25,393 nucleotides of DNA from DATEHQ01 sp035279525 (GCA_035279525.1 DATEHQ010000132.1:1-25393), one strand, 5' to 3'. Positions 6,902-14,581 are shown, numbered from the stretch's first letter. Notes: a model not told the origin generated them from the letters alone. Numbers and translations: made by a program.

Positions 6902-7722
6902 GGATCGTCTCGCTGCTGCCGAGCGCCACCGAGTCGCTTTTCGCGCTGGGGCTTGGCGATCAGCTGGTCGCGGTGACCCACGAGTGCGACTTTCCACCGG
7001 AGGCGCGGGCGCTGCCGGTCGTCACGAGGTCGACGCTCCAGCTGCATCATCAGCCCAGCGGCGGCATCGATGCAGCGGTCTCGATGGCCGCGATGGAAGG
7101 GCGTTCCCTCTACGAGGTCGACACGGACGCCATCCGCCGCCTCGATCCGGACCTGGTGGTGGCACAGGACATCTGCGAGGTTTGTGCCATCCCCGCCGGC
7201 CAGGTGGCCGGCGAGCTGGCGGGGATTCCGATGATCAAGCAGCATCCGCACTCGCTGGCCGAAGTCCTGGATGACATCGAGCAGCTCGGCGAGACCTGCG
7301 GCGTCGACGCCGCGCCGCTTCTGCTCCGGCTCCGCCGTCGCATCGAGGTCGCTTCGCGAAACGCGGCCGAGCGGCCGCGCGTCCGCGGCGTCTTCCTGGA
7401 ATGGATCGACCCGCCCTACCGGGCCGGGCACTGGACCCCCGACCTGCTGGCGCTCGCCTGCATCGACGACCCGCTCGCCCGCGGCGGCGTGCCTTCGGTC
7501 GCCATCTCGTGGCCGGAGGTGCGCGCCGCGCGGCCCGAGCTGCTCGTCCTGGCCCCGTGCGGCTTCGACCAGGAGCGCGCGGAGCACGAGGCCGCCCTCG
7601 TCCGGGATGAGATCGACGCGGTCGGCGCCGGCAGGGTCGTCGTGCTCGACGGGTCCGCTTACTTCAACCGCCCGGGTCCTCGGCTGGTCGATTCGCTGGA
7701 GGTCCTGGTCGGCGTCCGCTGA
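6898..7722 (+). CDS. BtuF-like (COG0614) substrate-binding protein without signal peptide
   Basis: Member of the periplasmic-binding-protein family that includes vitamin B12 and siderophore binding proteins, 274 residues. It starts directly with the first strand of the fold (RIVSLLPSATESLFALG at 2-18), followed by VAVTHECDFPPEA, then DPDLVVAQD and PDLLALACIDDPLARGG for the second lobe. There is no signal peptide, lipobox or neighbouring ABC permease, so it is probably cytoplasmic; such signal-less homologues are widespread and of unclear function. GTG at 6898 overlaps the stop of the selenoprotein candidate (GTGA), so the two are co-translated. Annotation as cobalamin-binding would go further than the sequence supports. 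Confidence 0.85.
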   Translation: MRIVSLLPSATESLFALGLGDQLVAVTHECDFPPEARALPVVTRSTLQLHHQPSGGIDAAVSMAAMEGRSLYEVDTDAIRRLDPDLVVAQDICEVCAIPAGQVAGELAGIPMIKQHPHSLAEVLDDIEQLGETCGVDAAPLLLRLRRRIEVASRNAAERPRVRGVFLEWIDPPYRAGHWTPDLLALACIDDPLARGGVPSVAISWPEVRAARPELLVLAPCGFDQERAEHEAALVRDEIDAVGAGRVVVLDGSAYFNRPGPRLVDSLEVLVGVR

Positions 7723-7731
7723 AGAGCTCGG

Positions 7732-8730
7732 TCAGTGGATCTGACTGAGCAGCTCATCCTGCACGGCCGAGAAGAACTGGCGCACGGTCCCCCCGCTGGT
7801 GCTGAGCCTCGCGCTGCGGCCGGTGACCTTCTCCTCCAGCAGCCCCGCCTCGCGCAGCATCTGCACGTGACCGCTCACCGTCGGCTGTGAGAGCTTGAGG
7901 TGGCGGGCCAGCTCGGTGACCGAGCACGGCTCGGCCGCGAGGTGCATCAGGATGGCGAGTCGGGTCGGATCGGCCAGCGACTTCAGGGCGGTCGACGCGT
8001 GGGCCGCCGTCCGCCTGCGCTGCTCGTCGATGTCCGCGTGCCTGATCCCGTGGCCGAGGTAGACGGTCCCATCGAGCTCCACCAGGTGGACCTCGCCGAA
8101 GAACCAGCCTGGTGACAGCACCAGCCTGCCGTCCGCGGCCGCCGCGTCGACCATCTCGTCGTACTGCGGCCGGCCCTTCCAGATCTCCTTGCGTTCGATC
8201 AGCTGCCTGATGTCGTCGTGGGTCGCCCCGGTCTTCAGCCTGGCGGCCCACCGCTCGGCCGTGGCAACCGCCTCGGCGCGGCCGGTCGACTCCCACTCCG
8301 CGCAGGCGGCTTCCCACACCGAGCGCAGGAAAACGCCATACGCCGCGCGTTTGCCCGCGTCCGCCTTCAGGCTGTGCAGCCGCTCGGCGACCGCCTTGCG
8401 CTCGAATGGAGTTTCCGAGAGCATCGAGGGCTCGAGCGCGTCGGATGCAGCGGTCCGCTCAAAGCGCTGGAAGAAGCGTTCGAGGTCGAGGTCCAGCAGG
8501 GTGTCGGACCGCTCGGCGATCACCACTATGTCGGTGTAGCCGCGCACGCCGTCGGCCCAGAACGCCTTCGCGGCCGGACCGAAACGCCGGCGGATCGGCT
8601 CCTGGGAGGCGTAAGGCCCGATCAGCTCGTGATCCGCCTCGAGGTTGTGAAGCAGCCACATCAGCTCCAGCGGCGCCGAGGCGGCGACTTTGATCGCACG
8701 CGGTCCGGCACTCTCTGTCAGCGCGGGCAT
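7732..8730 (-). CDS. ArsR-family regulator with N-terminal DUF5937-like domain
   Basis: A 332-residue protein with a C-terminal ArsR-type winged helix at about 243-332: STALKSLADPTRLAILMHL, CSVTELARHLKLSQPTVSGHV as the recognition helix, and AGLLEEKVTGRSARLS as the wing. The N-terminal 240 residues (APLELMWLLHNLEADHELIG at the start) look like the DUF5937 domain commonly joined to this helix. The Cys in the helix region is not in a recognisable metal site, so a metal ligand is not implied. ATG at 8730 has AGGG about 9 bases upstream. It is divergent from the small protein and ABC-2 exporter and converges on the BtuF-like gene with only 9 bases between. It probably controls the exporter and itself. 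Confidence 0.85.
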   Translation of the reverse strand: MPALTESAGPRAIKVAASAPLELMWLLHNLEADHELIGPYASQEPIRRRFGPAAKAFWADGVRGYTDIVVIAERSDTLLDLDLERFFQRFERTAASDALEPSMLSETPFERKAVAERLHSLKADAGKRAAYGVFLRSVWEAACAEWESTGRAEAVATAERWAARLKTGATHDDIRQLIERKEIWKGRPQYDEMVDAAAADGRLVLSPGWFFGEVHLVELDGTVYLGHGIRHADIDEQRRRTAAHASTALKSLADPTRLAILMHLAAEPCSVTELARHLKLSQPTVSGHVQMLREAGLLEEKVTGRSARLSTSGGTVRQFFSAVQDELLSQIH

Positions 8731-8742
8731 AGGTCGATCCCT

Positions 8743-8748
8743 ATATTA
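8743..8748 (-). promoter_or_regulatory. -10 box for the ArsR-type regulator
   Basis: TAATAT on the minus strand, 12 bases before the ATG. A weak TTGTGG lies 19 bases further upstream (8773-8768). The palindrome at 8755-8772 falls between and over these elements. Confidence 0.4.
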
Positions 8749-8754
8749 ACAGGA

Positions 8755-8772
8755 TGTGAAAGGATTTCCACA
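8755..8772. promoter_or_regulatory. Palindrome, candidate ArsR-type operator
   Basis: TGTGAAAGGATTTCCACA has 7-base arms matching at 6 positions around a GGAT centre. It sits in the 88-base divergent region between the regulator and the exporter genes, where an autoregulatory operator is expected. Confidence 0.45.
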
Positions 8773-8781
8773 AATAGATGC

Positions 8782-8812
8782 TTGACTATGGTCACAGGTC
8801 GTGCCCTATAAT
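8782..8812 (+). promoter_or_regulatory. Promoter of the small protein/ABC-2 exporter operon
   Basis: TTGACT (8782-8787) and a perfect TATAAT (8807-8812) are separated by 19 bases, slightly long. Transcription starting 7 bases after the -10 box would begin at the ATG at 8819, giving a leaderless mRNA. Confidence 0.65.
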
Positions 8813-8818
8813 CATGCC

Positions 8819-9037
8819 ATGGACCTCTACACCGCGGAACGCTGGCCCCTGGAAAGGCACGAGGAGCGCGTGCGCGAGGCAGAGCTGCGGGCTCGCCTCC
8901 TCCCCGCGCAGCCTCGGACGGCCTGGTCCGTCTGGCTCGCCGCGCGTTTGCGTGGTGTGGCGGACCGCCTGGACGGCCACGCGGGGCCCGACGCCGCCGG
9001 GCCGGTGGTGATCCGGCTGACCAAGCCCTCGCTCTAG
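8819..9037 (+). CDS. Small hypothetical protein (72 residues), leaderless
   Basis: I do not recognise this family. The protein begins MDLYTAERWPLERHEERVREAEL, is strongly charged and probably helical for residues 8-30, has TAWSVWLAARLRGVADRL at about 35-52, and ends in VVIRLTKPSL. It has no membrane segment or signal peptide. The frame opens at an earlier in-frame ATG or TTG, but the ATG at 8819 is 6 bases after TATAAT, which sets the start. It ends 8 bases before the exporter ATPase and is therefore its first operon partner. A role in regulating or assembling the exporter is a guess from position. Confidence 0.6.
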   Translation: MDLYTAERWPLERHEERVREAELRARLLPAQPRTAWSVWLAARLRGVADRLDGHAGPDAAGPVVIRLTKPSL

Positions 9038-9045
9038 AGCGGGCC

Positions 9046-10026
9046 ATGGCCGACGTCGCGATCGAGGCGCGGAAGCTGCGCAAGACGTACATCACGACTC
9101 GCGGTCTCGTGCGCCGCGAGCGCGTCGAGCATGCCGCGCTGCGAGGTGTCGACCTGGCGATTCCGCGCGGAGAGCTGTTCGGCCTGCTCGGGCCCAACGG
9201 GGCCGGCAAGACGACCATGGTCAAGATCTTCACCACGCTGCTGCTGCCCACCGACGGGCAGGCGACGATCGCGGGCGTCGACGTGGTCAAGGATCCATGG
9301 AGTGTCCGCCGGCGGATCGGTTTCGTCTTCGGCGGCGACCGCGGGCTCTACTGGAGGCTTTCGGGCCTGGACAACCTGCGCTATTTCGCGGACCTGTACC
9401 GCATCCCGCCGGACATCTCGCGCCCGCGCATCGCCGAGCTCCTGGCGAGGCTTGGCCTCGCGGGCCGCGAGCGCGACAAGGTCGAGCAATACTCGCGCGG
9501 CATGAAGCAGCGGCTGCACCTGGCCCGCGGGCTGCTCAACGACCCTGAGGTCCTGTTCCTCGACGAGCCGACGATCGGACTCGACCCGGTGGGCGCGCGC
9601 GAGCTTCGCGTGATCGTGCGCGAGCTGGCCGATTCCGGGAAGACGATCTTCCTCACCACCCACTACATGTTCGAGGCGGACGCCATATGCGACCGGATCG
9701 CGGTGATCAACAAGGGCGCGATCGTGGCCGAGGGTTCCCCCAGCAGCATCAAGCGTGTGGTGGAGAACCAGGGCGTGGTCGAGTTCGAGGTCGTCGGCCT
9801 GTCGCGCGACGGCGTCGCCGGGCTCCGCGGGCTGCCCGGAGTCAGCTCGGTCAGCGTCGCCGAGCACGAGCTGGCACAGCTCGTGACGGTTCACTGCGCG
9901 CGTCCTGCCGACGTGATGACGCAGCTCGGTCTGATCCTGGACGGTGTGAAGCTGCAGAAGGTCAGCTCGCGCGAGCCGACGCTGGAGGACGCGTACGTGC
10001 AGCTGATCGGAGACTCTTCGTCTTGA
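9046..10026 (+). CDS. ABC-2 type exporter ATPase (DrrA/NatA-like)
   Basis: Cytoplasmic ATPase of a drug- or lipid-type ABC-2 exporter, 326 residues. Walker A GPNGAGKTT at 49-57, signature YSRGMKQRLHLARGLL, Walker B VLFLDEPTIGLD and switch His in TTHYMFEAD are all intact. The Q-loop region reads IGFVFGGDRGLYWRL, lacking a clear Gln, a variant I associate with a subgroup of ABC-2 ATPases. A C-terminal regulatory region of about 90 residues (from VEFEVVGLSRD) follows. ATG at 9046 has only a weak GAGCGGG upstream. Two permeases follow in overlapping frames. The substrate is unknown. Confidence 0.92.
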   Translation: MADVAIEARKLRKTYITTRGLVRRERVEHAALRGVDLAIPRGELFGLLGPNGAGKTTMVKIFTTLLLPTDGQATIAGVDVVKDPWSVRRRIGFVFGGDRGLYWRLSGLDNLRYFADLYRIPPDISRPRIAELLARLGLAGRERDKVEQYSRGMKQRLHLARGLLNDPEVLFLDEPTIGLDPVGARELRVIVRELADSGKTIFLTTHYMFEADAICDRIAVINKGAIVAEGSPSSIKRVVENQGVVEFEVVGLSRDGVAGLRGLPGVSSVSVAEHELAQLVTVHCARPADVMTQLGLILDGVKLQKVSSREPTLEDAYVQLIGDSSS

Positions 10027-10808
10027 GGTCGCTGGCACGCGCCGCCTTCAGCGCGTTTCGCATCAGCCTTCGACTGCGCGTGGTCAGCGTGTGGGCGTAC
10101 CTCAACTGGCTCGTCTTTCCGCTCCTGTTCGCGACCGTGGGGTTGTACGTGCTGAGCCGGCCGGGGGCTCCGCCGGCGCACCTCGCATACGGCGTTCTCG
10201 GCGGCGGACTCATCGGCTACTGGTCGGTCGCATATCTCGACGGCGGCCAGAGCATCCAGGACGAACGCTGGAACGGAACGCTGGAGCAGCTCTTCGGAGT
10301 GCCGACGCCTCTGTGGGTGATCGTGCTGGGCAAGATCTCGAGCAGCCTGCTTTTCGGGCTGCTGTCATTTCTCCCGACGGTCGCGCTCGCGTACATCGGA
10401 TTTCACGCCATCATCCCGAGCATCGACGCGCTCCGATTCACGATCTCGCTCGGCGTGCTCACCCTCTCCTTCCTCGCCATCGCGATCTTGCTGACGCCAC
10501 TGTTCGCCCTGTGGCGCTGGGCGTTCAGCATGCTCAACGGATTCGAGCTCGGCGTGTACGTCCTGTGCGGGTTCATGTTTCCGATCGTCGTGCTGGCGCC
10601 CTGGGCACAGGGGATCGCCGGCGCGCTGGCGCCGACCTGGGCCACCCGAGCGCTGTACGCGGCCACCACGTCAGCGGGTCCACATGACTATGCGCTGTGG
10701 TGGTTGACGGCCGTCGGGCTCAGCCTGGTCTACATCGCGGCGGCCTTCTTCATGTACCTCATGGTCCAGAACAAGGCCAGGGTCTCCGGTGAGCTGGCGA
10801 TGGCGTGA
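10023..10808 (+). CDS. ABC-2 type exporter permease, subunit 1
   Basis: Integral membrane subunit of the exporter, 261 residues from a TTG at 10023 that overlaps the ATPase stop (TTGA). The frame is open further upstream, but that part overlaps the ATPase and is not permease-like. About six helices are visible: WLVFPLLFATVGLYVL, YGVLGGGLIGYWSVAYL, FGLLSFLPTVALAYIG, LTLSFLAIAILLTPLFAL, LGVYVLCGFMFPIVVLAP, and a last one at VGLSLVYIAAAFFMYLMV. The segment DERWNGTLEQLFGVPTP is the ABC-2 coupling region. It pairs with the next permease as a heterodimer. Confidence 0.85.
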   Translation: MRSLARAAFSAFRISLRLRVVSVWAYLNWLVFPLLFATVGLYVLSRPGAPPAHLAYGVLGGGLIGYWSVAYLDGGQSIQDERWNGTLEQLFGVPTPLWVIVLGKISSSLLFGLLSFLPTVALAYIGFHAIIPSIDALRFTISLGVLTLSFLAIAILLTPLFALWRWAFSMLNGFELGVYVLCGFMFPIVVLAPWAQGIAGALAPTWATRALYAATTSAGPHDYALWWLTAVGLSLVYIAAAFFMYLMVQNKARVSGELAMA

Positions 10809-11605
10809 GCCGCATCTCGCAAGAAGCAGCCATCTTCGCGCGCTCGACGTACCTCCAGTACGTGGCCCTGTTCCAGTGGGCGAGCGTCCGCGGCTACATC
10901 GCGTACAAGGTCCTGCTCCCGGTCACGCAGATCCTGTTCTTCGTCGAGCTCGGCGTCTACGCGACGGGCCGCCAGAACGCCCTGTACTACGCGCTCGGCA
11001 ACGCCATGCAGCTCACGGCCAACGCGGGGATCTTCGGCGTGATCGCCACCGTCGCCAACGAGCGCCAGTACGGGACTCTGCCCCTGCTGCTCGCGTCACC
11101 GGCGAACCGCCTGGTGACTTTCTTGAGCCGCGCCACGGTGAACGTGATCGACGGCATGGCCACCGTGGTGGTCGGCCTCGGCATCGCCGTCGTGATCTTC
11201 GGCCTGGACCTCAGCCACGCCAACATCCCGCTGCTCGGCGCGTGCGTGCTGATCATCTCCCTGACCACAGCAGGCCTCGGCCTGATGTTCGGAAGCATCG
11301 GCCTGGTCATGCGCGACGCGATCATCATCGCCAACGTCGTGTACTACCTCCTGCTGATCGTGTGCGGCATCAACTTTCCCGTGAGCCGGCTCCCCGCCGC
11401 GCTCCAGCTCGTCTCCTATTCGCTGCCGTTGACTCGAGGCGTGCAGGCGGCGCGGGAGGCGGCCGCGGGAGGATCGCTCGGGCAGGTCAGCGGCCTGCTC
11501 GCAGGCGAGCTGCTGGTGGGGATGCTGTGGGCGCTTGGCGGATACCTGCTGTTCAGGGTGCTCGAGAACTACGCCCGTCGCGGCGGGCTCCAGGAAGCCT
11601 ACTGA
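10805..11605 (+). CDS. ABC-2 type exporter permease, subunit 2
   Basis: Second membrane subunit of the exporter, 266 residues. GTG at 10805 overlaps the stop of subunit 1 (GTGA). Helices include VLLPVTQILFFVELGVYA, LTANAGIFGVIATV, ATVVVGLGIAVVIFGL, LGACVLIISLTTAGLGLMFG, IANVVYYLLLIVCGI and GELLVGMLWALGGYLLF. The NERQYGTLPLLLASPANR segment is the ABC-2 coupling motif, parallel to the one in subunit 1. VMRDAIIIANVVYYLLL and NFPVSRLP are typical of the family. No accessory enzymes that would reveal the exported compound are nearby. Confidence 0.88.
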   Translation: MSRISQEAAIFARSTYLQYVALFQWASVRGYIAYKVLLPVTQILFFVELGVYATGRQNALYYALGNAMQLTANAGIFGVIATVANERQYGTLPLLLASPANRLVTFLSRATVNVIDGMATVVVGLGIAVVIFGLDLSHANIPLLGACVLIISLTTAGLGLMFGSIGLVMRDAIIIANVVYYLLLIVCGINFPVSRLPAALQLVSYSLPLTRGVQAAREAAAGGSLGQVSGLLAGELLVGMLWALGGYLLFRVLENYARRGGLQEAY

Positions 11606-11616
11606 GGCCCTGAAGC

Positions 11617-11622
11617 TACTGT
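11617..11622 (+). promoter_or_regulatory. -10 box, leaderless gene 11629
   Basis: TACTGT lies 6 bases before the ATG at 11629, and there is no Shine-Dalgarno sequence between them. No convincing -35 box is seen. Confidence 0.4.
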
Positions 11623-11628
11623 TGAGCC

Positions 11629-11913
11629 ATGAACGAGTTCTTCGACGAGCTCGGCAGGCTCTGGGTCGAGGCGGCTGAGCGGGGCGGAGCGGCCATCGAT
11701 CGCCCCACGCTCGATTCCAAGGTTGCGCTGGAGCTGCTCGAGCTGGCCCGGGTCGCCGCGCGCACGCAAGAACGGCGCTACGCGCCACTCGCGAGCTACC
11801 TTGCCGGCGTCGCGGCGGAGCGGCTGCGAGCCGCTCGGCCCGCTGTCGACGACGAGGCGATCGCGGCACTCATCCTGGACGTGCGCAAGGAGCTCGAATC
11901 TCGTGCCGGATGA
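11629..11913 (+). CDS. DUF6457-like small protein
   Basis: A 94-residue, probably all-helical soluble protein. It runs from NEFFDELGRLWVEAA through LDSKVALELLELARVAA and YAPLASYLAGVAAERLR to IAALILDVRKELESR. This pattern resembles DUF6457, a small domain that actinobacteria often carry near or fused to molybdopterin guanylyltransferase. No such gene is in the window. It starts 23 bases after the exporter operon, probably from its own promoter, and its end overlaps the thioesterase start by 11 bases. Function is not known. Confidence 0.7.
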   Translation: MNEFFDELGRLWVEAAERGGAAIDRPTLDSKVALELLELARVAARTQERRYAPLASYLAGVAAERLRAARPAVDDEAIAALILDVRKELESRAG

Positions 11914-12313
11914 AACGGCCACCGCGCGGATGCGCGAGGCCATGCCCTTTGCCGGGAGCCTCGGCATCAGCGCGGAGGCCTACGCTCAGGAAAGGGTGGT
12001 GCTCACGCTCGAGTGGCGGCCCGAGCTGTGCACGACCGGCGGAATCCTGCACGGCGGGGTGATCATGGCCCTGGCCGACTCCGCCGGTGGCGCATGCGCG
12101 CTGCTCAATCTCCCGCCGGATGCGTCGGGCACGGCCACCATCGAGTCGAAGACGAACTTCCTGGGCGCTGTGCGCGCCGGCACGGTGACCGCCGCCTCCA
12201 CTCCTCTGCACCGGGGCGGAACCACGATCGTGGTCGAGACCGAGGTTCGCGACGCCCGGGAGCGGCTCGTGGCCAAGGTCACGCAGACCCAGATCGTCCT
12301 CCGCGCAAGGTAG
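11903..12313 (+). CDS. PaaI-family hotdog thioesterase
   Basis: Hydrolase of acyl-CoA thioesters of the PaaI/YbgC hotdog type, 136 residues from GTG 11903. The active-site signature GGILHGGVIMALADSAGG lies at 47-63, with the conserved His50-Gly-Gly and Asp59 on the long helix. ESKTNFLGAVRAGTVTA is the family's central strand pair and the end (LVAKVTQTQIVL) closes the sheet. The frame stays open upstream to 11723, inside the preceding gene, so an upstream start is unlikely; ATG 11930 is the other candidate. It overlaps the DUF6457-like gene by 11 bases. Substrate chain is not predictable. Confidence 0.87.
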   Translation: MPDETATARMREAMPFAGSLGISAEAYAQERVVLTLEWRPELCTTGGILHGGVIMALADSAGGACALLNLPPDASGTATIESKTNFLGAVRAGTVTAASTPLHRGGTTIVVETEVRDARERLVAKVTQTQIVLRAR

Positions 12314-12336
12314 CGCTCGCCACTCGCACCCCGGAT

Positions 12337-12398
12337 AGTCCAGCCTGTCCGGCCCCGTAGCCCCATTCCACCTCGGAAAGTCCGGCCTGTCCGGCCCA
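12337..12398 (+). repeat. Two direct copies of a GC-rich 19-base element
   Basis: AGTCCAGCCTGTCCGGCCC at 12337-12355 recurs with one change (AGTCCGGCCTGTCCGGCCC) at 12379-12397, 42 bases apart or about four helical turns. Each copy ends in TGTCCGG, which partly mirrors the CCGGATA or TCGGAAA before it. The 148-base gap between thioesterase and kinase genes holds these copies and the repeats at 12416-12437. Confidence 0.6.
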
Positions 12399-12415
12399 GG
12401 GGTACTCCGAAGCTC

Positions 12416-12437
12416 TTTCGACGCAGTTCCGCAACAG
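12416..12437 (+). promoter_or_regulatory. Candidate response-regulator direct repeat upstream of the kinase gene
   Basis: TTTCGACGCAG and TTCCGCAACAG stand in tandem with an 11-base period. Each resembles TTCCGACACAG, which precedes the ATPase gene at 14529. A TAGAGT at 12446-12451 could be the -10 box of the kinase, placing the repeat over its -35 region. Confidence 0.4.
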
Positions 12438-12461
12438 GCCTGCTCTAGAGTCGAACCCGCC

Positions 12462-13835
12462 ATGCTGCGTCGACTGTTCGGGATCCTCGTCCGGAGCAGG
12501 GCCTACCTCAACCTCGCCTACGTCCTCATCCATCTACCGCTCGCGGTCGTGTACGGGGCGATCATCGGCTTCATCATGGCCCGCGGCTTCGAGACCATCC
12601 CGAGCCTGCTTCTCCTGATCCCGGCCGGCGTCGCGGTGTGGTCCGTCGTGCTGGGCGAGCGTGCGCTTGCCCGTGGCTGGTTCGGCGCCAGGCTCACCCC
12701 GCTGGGCCCGCCCCGCGGACCGGACCGGCGCCTGCGCGACCGTGTCGTCGACCTGGTCACCAATCCCGTGACGTGGAAGAGCCTCGCTTACGTGGCGATC
12801 GAGGTGGTGGCCGGCTCGACCTTCGGCCTCCTCGCCCTGGCGGGGACGGCGATCGGATTCGCCGGCACGGCGGGATGCGTGATGGCCTTCGCCGTCACCG
12901 GGATCGTGGGCATCCTCGTTTCACCGCACTCCCTCCCACCCTACGTGCCCGTGATCATCGCGGCGAGCGGTGTCGTTTGCTTCGCGATCCTGCTCGCGAC
13001 GCTCCACATCGCGGGCCCCGTCGCACGCGCCCAGGTGTGGTTCGTGCGTGTGATGCTCGGCATGAGCGAGACTCAGGCCGCGCTTGCCGCCGCTCGTGCC
13101 GAGGCGGATGCGCAGCGCACGCGGGCGGACGTCTCGGACCGCAGCCGGCGCGACCTTGTGCTCAACGTGTCGCATGAGCTGCGCAACCCGCTCGCGACGA
13201 TCAGGGCCCACGTCGACACGCTGCACGGCGACGGCGGCGTGGAGCCGCCCGAGGAGGACCGCAGGCGCTACCTCGACGTGCTCGGCCGGGAGACAGAGCG
13301 GCTTTCGTCGCTGGTCGAGGAGCTGCTCACGCTGGCGAGCGCCGACAGCGGCGGCCTGCACCTCGATATGCAGCCCGTGGATGCAGCAGCTGTTGCTTCG
13401 CAGGTTCACGAAGCGATGGCGCCCCTCGCGTGGCGGGAACGACACATCCAGCTCCTGTGCAGCACCGACGGAACCAGGGAGCCGGTGCTCGCGGATCGTG
13501 GGCGGCTGACGCAGGTCTTGATGAACCTCGTCCGCAACGCGATCACGCAGACGCCGGAAGGGGGGCTCGTCGCGATCGAGGTCAAGCCGGTCGAGTCGGG
13601 TCCTGTCGAGGTGATCGTCTCGGACACCGGCCCGGGCATCGCGTCCGAGGACAGGGAGAAGATCTTCGAGCGTTTCTATCGAACGGATGAATCGAGGGCT
13701 CGCTCCACCGGTGGATTCGGCCTCGGCCTCGCCATCGCGCGCGAGATGGTGGAGGCGATGGGCGGCCGGATCCGAGTCGACAGCACGCATGGGCAGGGCA
13801 GTCGCTTCACAGTGACGCTGGGCCGCGCCGGATGA
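12462..13835 (+). CDS. Sensor histidine kinase
   Basis: Membrane-bound kinase that phosphorylates the regulator encoded next, 457 residues. The N-terminal half has about five membrane segments (near 17-40, 46-66, 108-130, 132-153 and 162-184) and only short loops, a pattern like the PF13796 putative sensor domain, so it may sense the membrane or its partner transporter rather than a periplasmic ligand. A coiled linker at 203-230 leads to the H-box VSHELRNPLATI with His238. The catalytic domain has the N-box NLVRNAIT, G1 DTGPGIA, F-box IFERFYRTDE and G2 GFGLGLAIA. All key residues are present. Its end overlaps the regulator start (ATGA). Confidence 0.93.
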   Translation: MLRRLFGILVRSRAYLNLAYVLIHLPLAVVYGAIIGFIMARGFETIPSLLLLIPAGVAVWSVVLGERALARGWFGARLTPLGPPRGPDRRLRDRVVDLVTNPVTWKSLAYVAIEVVAGSTFGLLALAGTAIGFAGTAGCVMAFAVTGIVGILVSPHSLPPYVPVIIAASGVVCFAILLATLHIAGPVARAQVWFVRVMLGMSETQAALAAARAEADAQRTRADVSDRSRRDLVLNVSHELRNPLATIRAHVDTLHGDGGVEPPEEDRRRYLDVLGRETERLSSLVEELLTLASADSGGLHLDMQPVDAAAVASQVHEAMAPLAWRERHIQLLCSTDGTREPVLADRGRLTQVLMNLVRNAITQTPEGGLVAIEVKPVESGPVEVIVSDTGPGIASEDREKIFERFYRTDESRARSTGGFGLGLAIAREMVEAMGGRIRVDSTHGQGSRFTVTLGRAG

Positions 13836-14518
13836 CGAGCGTGCTGGTGGTGGAGGACGAGGTCGACCTGAGCCAGCTCATGCGGGACCGGCTCGCGGCG
13901 GACGGCCACGACGTGGTGATCGCGCACAGCGGCGCCGACGCGCTGAGCGCGGTGACGAAGCACGTCCCGGACGTCGTCGTGCTCGACTGGATGCTGCCGG
14001 ACATTGATGGCCTGACCGTCTGCCGCCGCCTCCGCGAGCAGCACGTGATGCCGATCATCATGGTCACCGCGCGTGGCGACGAGGTCGACCGCGTGCTCGG
14101 ACTCGAGGTTGGCGCGGACGACTACCTGGTCAAGCCGTTCAGCATCCGAGAGCTGCTGGCGCGGGTGCGCGCCATGCTGCGGCGAGTCGACCTCGAGGGC
14201 CGGCGCCAGGCCGGACCGGCGGACAGGGTGCGTTCCGGTCCCTTGCTGGTCGACGTCACCTCGCGTACGGCGAGCCTCGATGGCGTGCCCATGCATCTGA
14301 CTCGCAAGGAGTTCGAGCTGCTGCACGTGCTCGTCTCGAACCCCGGCCGCGCATTCAGCCGCGACTTCCTCGTCGAGCGGATCTGGGGCAGCGAGTTCGA
14401 CGGGTTCGACCGCGCCGTGGACACGCACGTGACTCGATTGCGGCGCAAGCTCGGACCGCTGGGCGACCGCATCGTCACGGTGTGGGGCGTCGGCTACAGG
14501 TTCACGGCCGAGAGCTAA
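13832..14518 (+). CDS. OmpR-family response regulator
   Basis: Two-component regulator of 228 residues. The receiver domain (1-118) has the acidic pair Glu8-Asp9, phospho-acceptor Asp52 in VLDWMLPD, Thr79 and Lys101 in LVKPF. The winged-helix DNA-binding domain follows from about 128: HLTRKEFELLHVLVSNPGR, then VERIWGSEF, DRAVDTHVTRLRRKLG as the recognition helix, and TVWGVGYRF in the wing. ATG overlaps the kinase stop (ATGA). The next genes encode an ABC transporter, the usual target in such clusters. Confidence 0.95.
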   Translation: MTSVLVVEDEVDLSQLMRDRLAADGHDVVIAHSGADALSAVTKHVPDVVVLDWMLPDIDGLTVCRRLREQHVMPIIMVTARGDEVDRVLGLEVGADDYLVKPFSIRELLARVRAMLRRVDLEGRRQAGPADRVRSGPLLVDVTSRTASLDGVPMHLTRKEFELLHVLVSNPGRAFSRDFLVERIWGSEFDGFDRAVDTHVTRLRRKLGPLGDRIVTVWGVGYRFTAES

Positions 14519-14528
14519 AAAGAACAGC

Positions 14529-14550
14529 TTCCGACACAGCCCCGACAAAG
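14529..14550 (+). promoter_or_regulatory. 11-base direct repeat upstream of the ABC transporter
   Basis: TTCCGACACAG followed immediately by CCCCGACAAAG gives two CCGACA cores exactly 11 bases apart. OmpR/PhoB-type regulators bind direct repeats with this period. The repeat lies in the 63-base gap between the regulator and the ATPase gene. Confidence 0.5.
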
Positions 14551-14581
14551 ATCGGCCACACCCACCCCGCACCATCTGCGC

